From: Arion vulgaris | Taxonomy: Eukaryota > Mollusca > Gastropoda > Stylommatophora > Arionidae | Assembly: GCA_020796225.1 (NCBI GenBank) | Contig: CM036758.1 | Location: 32,457,647-32,521,646, forward strand | Reading direction: 5' to 3' | DNA length: 64,000 nt | Shown here: one piece after another, positions 59,101 to 62,550 of the stretch | Position numbering within the stretch: the stretch's first letter is position 1 | How the letters are laid out: each line of letters begins with the position of its first letter | Notes under the pieces: model-generated | Databases searched by the model: none | What the model was told of the DNA's origin: nothing | What the model saw: the letters and a program-made list of their open reading frames with translations, nothing else | Made by a program: the position numbers and the translations under genes

Positions 59101-62057
59101 AGGTCACCTAAACTGGCAAGCAAGGCGCTTGAGAGAGAGAGAGAGAGAGATAGAGAGAGAGAGTGAAGGTGGGAGAGATGGAGAGAGAGGGAGGGAGAGA
59201 GTGAGGGAGAGAGAGAGGGAAGGAGAGAGGGAGGAGAAAGGGAGTTCTAGAGGGAGGACTAGAGGAAGGAGAGAAAAGGAGAGAGAGAAGGAGGGAGAAA
59301 AATATATTTAGAATTTTCAGTTTGGGAGTCGTATTTTTCAAAGTTTTTTAAAATAATACATCTGGGTCTCTGTGGCTAAGTGGGTAAGCCCTCACCTCAC
59401 GTTTTGAATCCAGACCGCGTCGTTCTATTCACGAGTGTATTTTTTTCAGAGACTTCTAGGATTGTTGCCGGAGCTACGGAGTTCGAGCTTTGTGCAATAC
59501 TCTCGTCTGATGGTGTGCCATTTCTGTGGAGAAAGACCGAGACATATGGGGCAAAACTCGGTGCGAGGAAGATAATCCTTCGGCGTTAGTCTTTTTTTAA
59601 TTACACACCTTGACCTCAGTATCATATAGTCAGATACGACCGAATAGATTATGACTGATTCTATATGTGACTTATGACTGATGTTTATGCCATGATGTCA
59701 CCGCTCTAAGCTATTTGTTTGATGACTTAAGACTAATCCTGTCAAAGACTTTACATACATAGGAAGCATTTTATTCAGCAAATGGAAGAATAACTAACGA
59801 AATAGAACATAGATGCAATAAAGCAAATTAAATCATAGGATAAAATGACACCAATTTTAAAATGCAAACATATCACCATGAACACTAAAAGAGCATTGTT
59901 CAACACAATCTTTCTCCCAACATTATGTTACCAGTGCCAAACCTAGACGCTGACATCAAATGATAAAAGAAAAATAGTCACGACAGAGATGAAGTGCCTA
60001 CATAGAATGCTGGGATTATCAAGAAGAGACCGGTTTAGAAATGAAGACATCAGGAAAAAGTGTGTACAACATCAATACTGAACTTCATCAAGTAACAACA
60101 AATTAAATGGTTCGGCCACATAAGCAGATTACCATCAGACAGTGCACCACAAAGAACAATGTTATTCCGATACAATGGATACAAAGTAAAAAGCCGTTCA
60201 TGCAAAAGGTTGACCCAGAGATAACAGAGGCGGTGAAAAACACTTTATTTTTTTTATTTTTTCCCGATCCAGAAGCACTTGAGCTTTTCAGCTCTTCGGC
60301 TCGGTGCCATGGACATCGTAACCCTTCGGTTCGGTGCCACGAACACCGTAAATCTGGAGAATCTGTGGCTTTTTCTGTCATCCCGCGGAATTGAACACGC
60401 ACACACAGAGGGATAGTCACCTGTAGTCCAACGCGCTACGAACACGCTGGGCAGACGGGCGTGAAAACACTATGAAGCGGACAAAACTCTCGTTCTAGAA
60501 ATCTCTGTGCAACCTGACATTATAATACAAAACAGTATTAGAGAAAAGAAGAAGAAGAGTTTAATCATAATATGCAAATATTTCTCTGCAGGAAACGGAA
60601 CTTATTTTATGCTAAATAGTCAAGGGGAAATAACACAGGATTTTGACATTCCACTTGAAGCCCATAACATAAGCTTTACCGTAAGTAATGAATTTATCAA
60701 CGCTCTAGCTGATAGTTGATGTTTTATTGTTGTCCATATGTCTTGTATTTAGGTAGCCATTTTGATTGCATTGGAAATATATTTAAAAAAAATAATTATG
60801 CTACGGAGTGCTCAAAACAACTTCAGATTTTAAAAAGTTTAAATGTAATCTGCAATTCCAAGTTATATAGTTTAAAAGCTAAATTACCAATTTCAATTTC
60901 AATGTTATATCAATCCTAACTGCTTTTGGCTTGACCTCTAGCGAAGACTGAAAGAAAACAGAGACCGAGAAATGTGGCTAGCAACAGTTGAGGCCCTTTG
61001 CTCCACGAGGAGCGGAATGGAATAAAATGAAGTGTCCTTTCTTAAAATCTAACTTGAATATTTTCCTACAACTATCATTTAAAATGACATTTCTAATATC
61101 TCTGTTTTATGCTGAGACACTGCAAGCGTCAACAATTTACAGAATTATACTCATCTTCATTATGGGACACATGAGTCTCGTTGGCAATGAGAGAGCAGAC
61201 AGGTTGGCCGGCTCTGCCAACATATAGGGAAAGGGGGGAATTCAGCCAATGGATAGAGCTGACATTCAAAACGCTCTCATAGAGTGTGGCCGTAAAGAGA
61301 TAATTTTTATTTAAACCAATCCAACTGGAGAGCCGCTGTAGCGTAGTTGTTAGTGAACTCGCTTCGCAAGGCTGGTGGTCTGGGTTCAGCTCCCGCAATG
61401 TGCGTGGAATTTTTCCCGACCGCGACGGTTTCAGGTCGACCCAGCCTCAACTGGGTACCAGACATGCTCTGGGAAAGTAAAGGCGGCCGGCGTGATGCTG
61501 ACCACATCACCCATCGTGTGCCGACGGTCAATGAAAATACAGGCCTAACACTGTATTGACCTATATACCACGAGGTATAAAAGGGTTCCTTTACTTTACT
61601 ACGTCAACTGGTAGATTGCAAGAACTGGGATTGAAGATTGCAAGAGCTGGGATTGAAGATTGCAAGAGCTGGGATTGAAGATTGGAGAGGCTAGAAATCA
61701 ACATAGCAACATATATATATGAGTAAGCTCATCACTCAATATCGAACTGGTAAAGTTAGTCAGCAGATGTCGTCTCTGATGCTATTGGAGATATTGCCAA
61801 GGACATCGAAGCACCTATGGATATGTCCGGAGTGCAATGAAGATATTCCAAACTGAAACTGTTTCGTATTCTTTCTTAAATTTTAAATATTTTCATTGTC
61901 CATTGACGTCTGGTTAACAATTTTCACAATTCTCTGTTTTCAGGCTATAGCTGCAGACCCAAAAGCTGCACAATTTGAACGATTTTCACACGTTGCTGAA
62001 AAATATAATTCCACTAACAATGAGTTTATTCATATCTCCATAGTAACCCCAGTAAAG
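30117..62057 (+). CDS. Complement C3-like thioester protein, 5' part (12 exons, incomplete at right edge)
   Basis: Secreted protein of the C3/C4/C5/alpha-2-macroglobulin superfamily; members act in extracellular fluid as opsonins or protease traps. Exons read here: 30117-30178, 33078-33250, 35347-35529, 37043-37113, 39140-39268, 41257-41308, 53035-53122, 54142-54241, 56742-56969, 57925-58018, 60592-60680, 61944-62057. They sum to 1383 nt, exactly 461 codons, and every junction phase agrees. Layout: signal peptide 1-20, MG1 about 22-122, MG2 about 124-220, MG3 about 222-335, MG4 about 337-440, start of MG5. Key motifs are IFIQTDKPVYTP (residues 125-136), FEVKEYVLPRF across exons 6/7, and YFKPGFPYTLH at the end of exon 9. 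The last resembles C3 more than alpha-2-macroglobulin, as does the asparagine-rich opening of MG5. Five N-glycosylation sequons are visible (residues 70, 282, 395, 419, 445). The thioester and later domains lie outside the window. Superfamily is sure; C3-type rather than another TEP is likely. Confidence 0.9.
30240..30900. repeat. 16-bp CT-rich minisatellite in intron 1
   Basis: Unit ACTCTCTCATTCTACC with A/T changes, densest at 30265-30710, then more degenerate to about 30900. The long open frame over it (254 codons) is a product of the repeat. Confidence 0.9.
31030..33055 (+). mobile_element. LINE-M copy in intron 1, holding a 41-bp array
   Basis: Coding text before, in and after the array is continuous: SILTYVSESWKM inside the repeat, then LTFASESWKMTKDIESK and LKEFENRCL at 32240-32310, then GHALRKNDQRIPKQTLKWEA at 32815-32870. 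The 3' end CGGTACGAGGGGAATTATTA lies at 33020-33040 with an ATT-rich tail to 33055. Confidence 0.75.
31072..32260. repeat. 41-bp minisatellite, exactly 29 copies
   Basis: Unit AATGTTGTATCAATCCTAAC then ATATGTCAGCGAGAGTTGGA and A; the main variant is GTCAG/GCCAG. 1189 bp is exactly 29 units. It encodes the RT C-terminal motif LTYxSESW of the LINE-M in which it sits. Confidence 0.97.
33078..33250 (+). CDS. C3-like gene exon 2: first part of MG1
   Basis: Encodes residues 22-78, beginning VKFLLTVPKEVFYDSNIVVS, the usual opening strands of macroglobulin domain 1. An NVT sequon is at residue 70. The acceptor is TATTATACAG with no strong pyrimidine run; a branch-like ACTAAC lies 15-20 bp upstream and a LINE tail ends just before it. 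The donor is GTATGT. The phase fits exon 1 on the left and exon 3 on the right. An alternative acceptor two bases downstream exists but breaks the phase with exon 1. Confidence 0.88.
33270..33660 (-). mobile_element. LINE RT relic in intron 2
   Basis: Reverse complement matches the 9375-10075 family (KYFGHIKRH-type text, GRPRR segment), inserted about 20 bp after the exon 2 donor. Confidence 0.7.
33670..34290 (-). mobile_element. RNase H LINE 3' end with two internal arrays
   Basis: 33684-34104: 14-16 bp units GATCAACTTCTGCTAG or ATATCAACTTCTGCTA, the inverse of the LINE tail GCAAAAGTTGATTGCAGAAG at 28243. 34105-34263: 53-bp unit (GGTGTGCTCTGAGACCGCAG) three times, the inverse of 27988-28030. 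Both arrays belong to one inverted copy of the LINE at 27249-28275. Confidence 0.75.
34290..35275 (+). repeat. Family G repeat split by a LINE insertion
   Basis: Family G runs 34295-34585 and resumes at 35135 (ATAGGACTAGGAACTCGATC). Compare the unbroken copy at 54985-55420, where the two parts are adjacent. The insert (34586-35134) is a LINE 3' part: CLRKIMNIRWYDKITNSEVL and RRLRWLGHVRRMETYRIPKQ, ending in an AT dinucleotide run (35086-35134). Confidence 0.8.
35347..35529 (+). CDS. C3-like gene exon 3: end of MG1 and MG2 signature
   Basis: Encodes residues 79-139 and ends with the hallmark GYIFIQTDKPVYTPLQS, which starts MG2 in nearly all thioester proteins. The acceptor follows a T-rich tract and reads TTTTAAAAAG; this AG is preferred over the later CTACAG because only it keeps the phase with exon 2 (split Asp79). 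The donor is GTACGT. The exon ends after one base of a codon, so it joins either exon 4 directly (giving Val140) or the optional exon at 36561. Confidence 0.9.
35640..36250 (+). repeat. Family F repeat and LINE scrap in the intron after exon 3
   Basis: 35650-36060 matches 26330-26745. 36120-36240 is a minus-strand piece of the 9375-type LINE (GGGATACCTCCTTC, CTTTTTATATGTTCAAAATA). Confidence 0.6.
36561..36683 (+). CDS. Possible cassette exon of the C3-like gene (41 codons, phase 1-1)
   Basis: An open segment preceded by a good acceptor (CTTAATCTCTGTCCCAG) and followed by a weak donor GTATTC. It encodes a hydrophilic 41-residue stretch including NTTIDIINARKEKKYAFKI. It starts and ends in the same phase, so exon 3 can be spliced to exon 4 with or without it. 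Skipping gives the canonical MG2 start (YTPLQS followed by VKFRV); inclusion would insert 41 residues into the first MG2 strand. Part of it (IDIINARKE) looks like the MG2 segment IEIKNAKQ spanning exons 4/5, so it may be a decayed duplicate of an MG2 exon. No transposon similarity was seen. Confidence 0.45.
36720..36900 (+). repeat. Family J repeat between the cassette exon and exon 4
   Basis: CCCCAGTAGATACATCAACC and GGAGATTGGAGCACTTATGG match 7500-7640 and 38765-39100. Confidence 0.65.
36951..37056 (+). repeat. Tandem duplication of the exon 4 splice acceptor (45 bp)
   Basis: The sequence from TTGTTACTAATTTG through the pyrimidine tract, CTTCAG and the exon start TCAAGTTCCGGG occurs twice in a row, offset by exactly 45 bp (AG at 36996-36997 and at 37041-37042). 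Using the upstream AG would add 15 codons without a stop, inserted at the first MG2 strand. The two copies are almost identical, so the duplication is recent. Confidence 0.85.
37043..37113 (+). CDS. C3-like gene exon 4: MG2 core strands
   Basis: A 71-bp exon encoding Val140 (completed) to residue 163, KFRVIAVDEFQKLAKYFIQ and onward, which matches MG2 strands. The acceptor is CTTCCTTCAG, the donor GTCAGT. The acceptor region, including the first 14 exon bases, is tandemly duplicated 45 bp upstream, giving a second in-frame acceptor (see separate entry). It ends in phase 0, as required by exon 5. Confidence 0.9.
37130..37255. repeat. CAT/ATC-rich simple repeat just after exon 4
   Basis: A run of ATCATC- and ACATTATCATCT-type units directly after the exon 4 donor region. 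Confidence 0.8.
37239..38440 (-). mobile_element. RNase H LINE piece and LINE-Z piece in intron 4
   Basis: 37239-37580 (minus): YAGIILSDSLSMIRKVDAGS and PRHLDVDGNERAGELAVPTT, the central and last RNase H motifs. 37600-38440 (minus): LINE-Z with [20 protein letters not shown] and RMSDKRIPKQLIYGELEGG. Both are broken by stops. Confidence 0.75.
38440..38750. other. No recognised feature in this part of intron 4
   Basis: Pyrimidine-rich text with TTCTCATC-like scraps; perhaps old LINE sequence, but no motif could be read. Confidence 0.4.
38871..39029. mobile_element. hAT-type MITE, 159 bp, inside a family J repeat
   Basis: Ends CAGTGGCGGC and GCTGCCACTG are inverted. Target duplication CTTAGGAG (38863-38870) and CTTAGGTG (39030-39037), 8 bp with one mismatch. 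Its family J host resumes at 39030. The right end is 110 bp from exon 5. Confidence 0.88.
39140..39268 (+). CDS. C3-like gene exon 5: second half of MG2
   Basis: Exactly 43 codons (residues 164-206) from NAKQIVIDRQMYTAEEAF to GEWSITASFEGK. This is the MG2 pattern in which a Pro/Gly-rich turn leads into the G-x-W-x-I strand typical of the family. Acceptor TTTCTCTTTAG, donor GTATGC; both flanking introns are phase 0. Confidence 0.92.
39340..39580 (+). mobile_element. SINE-C copy in intron 5
   Basis: GGGGAGCAATGAATAGTAAC, then AAGGCATGTCGTAAGAGGTG and GTAGGTGCATAACTGGCAC, ending GAAGAAGAAG, about 70 bp after exon 5. Confidence 0.8.
39645..39810. mobile_element. hAT-type MITE, 166 bp, perfect 8-bp target duplication
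   Basis: Ends CAGTGGCGGCTCGTCA and TGAGCCGCCACTG; ACTGAGAT lies at both 39637-39644 and 39811-39818. Same family as 38871-39029 but in the opposite orientation, 616 bp away. Confidence 0.92.
39820..41030 (+). mobile_element. LINE C-terminal relic with 37-bp array in intron 5
   Basis: Before the array: RRTGINNINVEIKSRRWKWL. After it: TWRRTVDREEVGKTWNQISW, then LAQDRSGWRKFVDVLCW (40980-41090), the usual end of one LINE class. The array (39864-40904) repeats the RRWKWL codons. Confidence 0.8.
39864..40904. repeat. 37-bp minisatellite, about 28 copies
   Basis: Unit AATGTAGAAGATGGAAGTGG then TTGAGACATACATTAAG; the main variant is ATACAT/ATAGAT. The period is not a multiple of three, so the LINE frame is lost in successive units. 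Confidence 0.96.
41155..41196. repeat. CAT microsatellite before exon 6
   Basis: About 13 tandem CAT triplets, 60 bp upstream of the exon 6 acceptor. Confidence 0.95.
41257..41308 (+). CDS. C3-like gene exon 6: end of MG2 and MG2-MG3 linker
   Basis: A short 52-bp exon encoding GNTNGASHTAKFEVKEY plus one base. The motif FEVKEYVLPxF, completed by exon 7, marks the MG2/MG3 boundary in thioester proteins. Acceptor TATATTTCTGCAG, donor GTAAGT. The intron that follows is 11.7 kb and starts directly with a degenerate array that carries more donor-like sequences. Confidence 0.92.
41309..41790 (+). repeat. Degenerate array beginning at the exon 6 splice donor
   Basis: Units built from GTAAGTGTCATTTCATCAGC plus TAGTGTCATTTT, about 32 bp, roughly 14 degenerate copies. 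The first unit is the splice donor itself (GTAAGTGTCG after exon 6). Later units keep donor-like GTAAGTGTC (41425, about 41601) or GTGAGTGTC (several). Confidence 0.8.
41790..42040 (+). repeat. LINE-K scrap and tandem host repeat for the hAT insertion
   Basis: 41797-41860 is a single diverged 53-bp unit of LINE-K (CCACATACGCAGATTACCAA). 41905-42040 contains one full and one partial copy of a roughly 100-bp repeat (GGGAAAGACACCAAGTACAT); the second copy is split by the hAT element and resumes at 44692. Confidence 0.7.
42041..44691 (-). mobile_element. hAT (ZMYM1-type) DNA transposon, full length 2651 bp
   Basis: Exact 8-bp target duplication CAAGTACA at 42033-42040 and 44692-44699. Inverted ends CAGTGCCGGATTAGGCCAG and, on the other strand, CAGCGACGGATTAGCCTAG; both ends carry GCGCGGGGCCC doublets. 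The transposase is on the minus strand, broken into frames. From its C-terminus: TNCSGECSFSILKRIKSELR (hAT dimerisation region, 42230-42300), LSDTRWSARAHA (near 43030-43065), EYIPCFAHSLNLVAK (near 43200-43245), and an N-terminal part (PRLYDRDEKEKITK) near 44600. Frameshifts and stops show it is inactive. Confidence 0.92.
42212..43678 (-). pseudogene. hAT transposase pseudogene (ZMYM1-like)
   Basis: The largest open piece is 328 codons (42212-43198). Upstream pieces (43057-43299, 43296-43535, 43469-43678) overlap in other frames, so at least three frameshifts separate them. RW-SR and CFAHSLNL motifs plus the C-terminal dimerisation segment place it in the hAT superfamily. It uses the long form found in proteins annotated as zinc finger MYM-type 1. 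No sign of domestication: the element still has both ends. Confidence 0.85.
44692..44940 (+). repeat. Right half of the host repeat and adjoining LINE-like text
   Basis: Resumes CAAGTACATCTTGGAACTAA identical to 41930. A frame KYILELKTSSIPLRSSLKEK can be read in both copies, but I do not recognise a protein family. Confidence 0.5.
44940..45150 (+). mobile_element. SINE-I body, tandemly duplicated
   Basis: GTGCTTTGTGCAACATTCTC and GGCAGATGGCGTGCAATTTC occur twice, 95 bp apart. The same text forms the 3' part of the SINE copies at 54265-54470 and 59368-59560. The tRNA-like head is missing here. Confidence 0.65.
45240..46003 (-). mobile_element. LINE relic with 124-bp tandem repeat (5 copies)
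   Basis: 45383-46003 is 621 bp, five units; each contains TTCTAGGTCTTCCTCTCATT and CATATCGTTTGATGTGTCAG. The minus strand recalls the GRxxxGRPRRRW-type C-terminal segment of LINEs. 46004-46290 holds no recognised feature. Confidence 0.7.
46290..46905 (+). mobile_element. LINE RT C-terminal relic with 3' end
   Basis: Plus-strand copy of the 2828-3385 element: NRCTEANQVLGQLTPTLSHK, then frames giving MVWTPDKNALV and a (TAATAA)-rich end at 46900-46940. Confidence 0.8.
46953..51336 (+). repeat. 4.4-kb array of a SINE A-box segment (37/33-bp units)
   Basis: Unit GTAGTAGCGTAGTTGTTAGT then CAACTCGCTTATTAGAC (37 bp); a 33-bp form lacks CGCT. About 120 units. Nearly all carry TAGCGTAGTTG or a one-base variant, the A-box of the SINE-A tRNA-like head. 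The rare marker GTCAACTTACTTATTAGACG recurs at 47591, 48455 and 49319, an exact 864-bp higher-order period; the marker CATAGGTGTT at 50101 and 50776 gives a second period of 675 bp. Confidence 0.97.
51300..51590 (+). mobile_element. SINE-A copy continuing out of the array
   Basis: The last unit runs into GGTCGGGGTTCAATTCCCCA, giving a strong B-box GGTTCAATTCC (51347-51357) 33 bp after the last A-box. Then comes the SINE-A body: TCAGGTCGGCC, CACATCACCCATCGTGTGCG and TATACCTCAAAGTGTG. Compare 58340-58607 (-) and 61328-61605 (+). Confidence 0.9.
51644..52349. repeat. 37-bp minisatellite, about 19 copies
   Basis: Unit AGGAGAAAACTGGGAAAATA then GTGTTCATTGAAGTTCT, with variants TTCT/CTTA and GAAG/TAAG. 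Its parent sequence was not identified in this window. Confidence 0.95.
52525..53030 (+). repeat. 11-bp TTCTCATTTTR minisatellite abutting exon 7
   Basis: About 46 copies of TTCTCATTTTG or TTCTCATTTTA. The last unit is followed at once by ACAG and exon 7, so the array is the pyrimidine tract of that acceptor. Open frames over it (up to 216 codons of LILFSFCSHF) are artefacts of the repeat. Confidence 0.97.
53035..53122 (+). CDS. C3-like gene exon 7: start of MG3
   Basis: Encodes Val224 (split) then LPRFSSQIQVDPDVITKD and TFWITVVVKS, the first MG3 strands. The acceptor is formed by the last unit of an 11-bp array followed by ACAG. The donor is GTAAGA and leaves two bases that join exon 8 to give Ser253. 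Confidence 0.9.
53140..54130 (-). mobile_element. LINE RT relic (-) split by another LINE 3' part (+)
   Basis: 53140-53710 and 54020-54130 belong to the 9375-type LINE, minus strand, with a 115-bp segment (GCAGAACTTTGCCACCCCAA) present three times. Between them, 53720-54016 on the plus strand reads RRWNYIGHTLRMDERRLPYQ, KRKRGRPRETLRRTITREG and ends at a natural stop after AAHRPKRKD. This gives the best-preserved LINE C-terminus in the window. Confidence 0.8.
54142..54241 (+). CDS. C3-like gene exon 8: MG3 middle
   Basis: Encodes residues 253-286, beginning YVYGRPLAGTVYLKLG. The pattern Y-x-Y/F-G-x-x-x-x-G-T-x-x is the standard MG3 hairpin. An NFT sequon is at residue 282. Acceptor CCATTGTTTAG, donor GTAAGC; ends in phase 0. 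Confidence 0.92.
54260..54475 (+). mobile_element. SINE-I copy (tRNA-derived) in intron 8
   Basis: Head with B-box GGTTCGAATCC (54323), then GACCGCGCCGTTCTGTTCAT, ATTGTTGCCGGAGCTGCGAA and GGCAGATGGCGTG. Compare 59368-59560, which keeps the A-box TGGCTAAGTGGG. Confidence 0.75.
54480..54985 (-). mobile_element. RNase H LINE scrap in intron 8
   Basis: 54840-54975 inverse of the 28990-29170 text (CTACTTGTACAACGTGTAAT, CATAAATCGATAGGTGGATT). 54480-54830 holds no clear feature. Confidence 0.45.
54985..55420 (+). repeat. Family G repeat, uninterrupted copy
   Basis: TTGCACTTCGGTGAGTAACC through CAGCGGCTTTTCAGCCTG to ACTGAGATCAGGGATCTCTG and GAACTGAGTACCTTTGGAAC. It serves as reference for the split copy at 34295-35275. 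Confidence 0.75.
55395..55740. repeat. 22-bp (x3) and 79-bp (x3) tandem repeats
   Basis: CCTCCATGCCAGATACGCCC repeats three times at 55400-55465. Then CTTCAGCGATCTCTAGTCAT with TTAGTTTACTGTGGACCACA, about 79 bp, repeats about three times at 55488-55725. Confidence 0.85.
55845..56350 (+). mobile_element. SINE-C interrupted by an RNase H LINE 3' end
   Basis: SINE-C begins GGAGCAAAGAATAGTAACAC (55849), breaks near 55913 in the text GACTGAGGT, and resumes GACGGAGGTAGGGGCCTAGG (56164) to a GAAGAAGAAG tail (56350). The insert ends GATCGCAAAGAAGAAGAAGA and includes a 96-bp duplication (ACTACATGGCACAAGAGATG twice). Confidence 0.75.
56350..56705 (+). mobile_element. LINE scraps before exon 9
   Basis: 56355-56560 repeats GACACCCACTC-like text known from 16040 and 29820 (RNase H LINE). 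56565-56705 is the LINE-K 3' end (AGGTGGACCTCAGAGATAG, CACACAAAACCTTGTTCTAG), ending 37 bp before exon 9. Confidence 0.6.
56742..56969 (+). CDS. C3-like gene exon 9: end of MG3 and start of MG4
   Basis: Seventy-six codons (residues 287-362). Contains RLYVKATVTESASLETH (last MG3 strands), the linker STFISHPYYLVEF, and HYFKPGFPYTLH, the MG4 opening with the conserved Y/F-K/R-P-G-x-P. Acceptor TTCTTTCCACAG, donor GTAAGT. Open reading continues past the donor into a pyrimidine-rich tract, but that is low-complexity and not coding. Confidence 0.93.
57000..57880 (+). repeat. 870-bp pyrimidine (CTT/TTTC) tract in intron 9
   Basis: Begins about 20 bp after the exon 9 donor and ends about 45 bp before exon 10, so it makes up most of intron 9. 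It is almost pure T and C with rare G, in TTC/TTTTTC runs. Confidence 0.95.
57925..58018 (+). CDS. C3-like gene exon 10: MG4
   Basis: Encodes residues 363-393, AQVLSQSGKPASWVTLYVLS and onward. This corresponds to the MG4 strand pair with the G-x-P/A-x-x-x-V turn. Acceptor ATGATTGATAG, preceded by T-rich sequence; donor GTTAGT. Ends with one base that joins exon 11 to give Gly394. LINE-derived sequence begins about 10 bp past the donor. Confidence 0.88.
58023..58300 (-). mobile_element. LINE-M 3' end next to the exon 10 donor
   Basis: TAATAATAATAATTTCTCTC then GTACCGTTATACG is the inverse of the LINE-M end. The minus strand further reads KGSRKRGRLRETLKQT. The tail starts about 10 bp after the exon 10 donor. 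Confidence 0.7.
58340..58607 (-). mobile_element. SINE-A, full length 268 bp, 12-bp target duplication
   Basis: TTTCTTCTCAAG occurs at 58328-58339 and 58608-58619. Read on the minus strand: GAGAGCCGCTGTAGCGTAGT head with A-box TAGCGTAGTTG, then GGGTTCAGCTCCCGCAAT with the B-box, then CTTTCAGG-type body and an AAGGGTTCCTTTA end. Confidence 0.92.
58850..59000 (+). mobile_element. SINE-H copy
   Basis: GCAGCCGGCCGAATACATTA head, B-box-like ACTCGGTTCAACTCTTGGTA, then TTCATAGCCTGAACAGTTTC, shared with 24175-24330. Confidence 0.7.
59131..59305. repeat. GA-rich purine tract
   Basis: About 175 bp of GAGA, GGGA and AGGA on the plus strand with very few pyrimidines. Confidence 0.95.
59368..59590 (+). 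mobile_element. SINE-I copy with tRNA-like head
   Basis: GGTCTCTGTGGCTAAGTGGG contains an A-box TGGCTAAGTGG; TTTTGAATCCAGACCGCG is a weakened B-box. Body as at 54265. This is a SINE head, not a functional tRNA gene: the T-arm does not pair. Confidence 0.75.
59740..60580 (+). mobile_element. LINE-K copy, interrupted by SINE-B
   Basis: Frames give NTKRALFNTIFLPTLCYQCQ, KCLHRMLGLSRRDRFRNED and then the parent of the 53-bp unit at 60106-60160 (TTCGGCCACATAAGCAGATT). After the SINE, the 3' end AAACTCTCGTTCTAGAAATC runs to about 60560, about 30 bp before exon 11. Confidence 0.8.
60245..60459 (-). mobile_element. SINE-B, inverted, nested in LINE-K
   Basis: Flanked by GTGAAAAACACT (60233) and GTGAAAACACT (60460). 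Minus strand: CGTCTGCCCAGCGTGTTCGT, TAGCGCGTTGGACTACAGGT head and a CTTGAGC-type end before the T-rich run. Confidence 0.85.
60592..60680 (+). CDS. C3-like gene exon 11: MG4 end
   Basis: Encodes residues 394-423, GNGTYFMLNSQGEITQDFDI then PLEAHNISFT. This fits the MG4 G-x-A/Y-x-F-x-L strand followed by the I-P-x-x-x-x-x-I-x-F strand. Two sequons (NGT, NIS). Acceptor TTTCTCTGCAG, donor GTAAGT; ends phase 0. Confidence 0.9.
60850..61320 (+). mobile_element. LINE scraps in intron 11
   Basis: 60885-60920 resembles the 41-bp unit of LINE-M (ATGTTATATCAATCCTAACT). 61100-61230 reads IMGHMSLVGNERADRLAGSA, the last RNase H motif (GHxxxxGNExAD). Confidence 0.65.
61328..61605 (+). mobile_element. SINE-A copy, near full length
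   Basis: A-box TAGCGTAGTTG (61338-61348), B-box GGTTCAGCTCC (61383-61393), body GTCGACCCAGCCTCAACTGG and CATCACCCATCGTGTGCCGA, end AAGGGTTCCTTTACTTTAC. This copy shows the ancestral, unexpanded form of the text amplified at 46953-51336. Confidence 0.92.
61610..61865 (+). repeat. 27-bp tandem repeat and family J2, just before exon 12
   Basis: AGATTGCAAGAGCTGGGATT repeats three times (61613-61690). Then family J2 (GAGTAAGCTCATCACTCAAT to GAAGATATTCCAAACTGAAA) as at 13220-13370. Confidence 0.7.
61944..62057 (+). CDS. C3-like gene exon 12: MG4-MG5 linker and MG5 start
   Basis: Thirty-eight codons (residues 424-461), AIAADPKAAQFERFSHVAEK followed by YNSTNNEFIHISIVTPVK. An asparagine-rich turn leading into a hydrophobic strand is how MG5 begins in C3-type proteins. 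Acceptor CTCTGTTTTCAG, donor GTAAAG, phase 0. The next exon lies beyond the window. Confidence 0.88.
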
Positions 62058-62550
62058 GTAAAGTTTGTTTCGTAAAATGTATTTCTCTATATATAGTTTG
62101 TATTTTTGTTTACTTTGTCAACTTCTCTGTTACCAATATCTTGGCAGCATTTTCTCTAGATTTGCAAACTTAGGCTCTGTGGTCAATAATAGAATATCCA
62201 AAGCTAGTGCTGCATTAGAAAGGCTGCATGTTACTGTGTGAGAGCGGAAAGTTTACCGGGCCATAGTACTAACCACGCTGTTTTTTGCCACGATTATCGA
62301 AAAAGGGTGGAGACTGCAGTAAAACTTGGAAAAATAGCTAAACACGTAAAAACAAAGTACTATAGTTGTACAAAATACAGAGACAGTGACGATAAACAGC
62401 AACGTTTCGACCAAAAGGCCTTTATCAAGCAAACAATACAACAAGAATGACGAATTTCGAGGAACACTACAAATGGACGATCACATGTAGAAACATTCAA
62501 ACCTATCTAATGAAAATCTGGGAATAAAATTTCGTTAAGAGACTTGGACA
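62058..62550 (+). other. Start of intron 12, no clear repeat
   Basis: AT-rich sequence after the exon 12 donor. No exon or element could be supported here. Confidence 0.5.

Noticed and set aside
59368..59430. Possible tRNA gene
   Set aside because: A-box present, but stems do not pair and the sequence continues into a SINE body.
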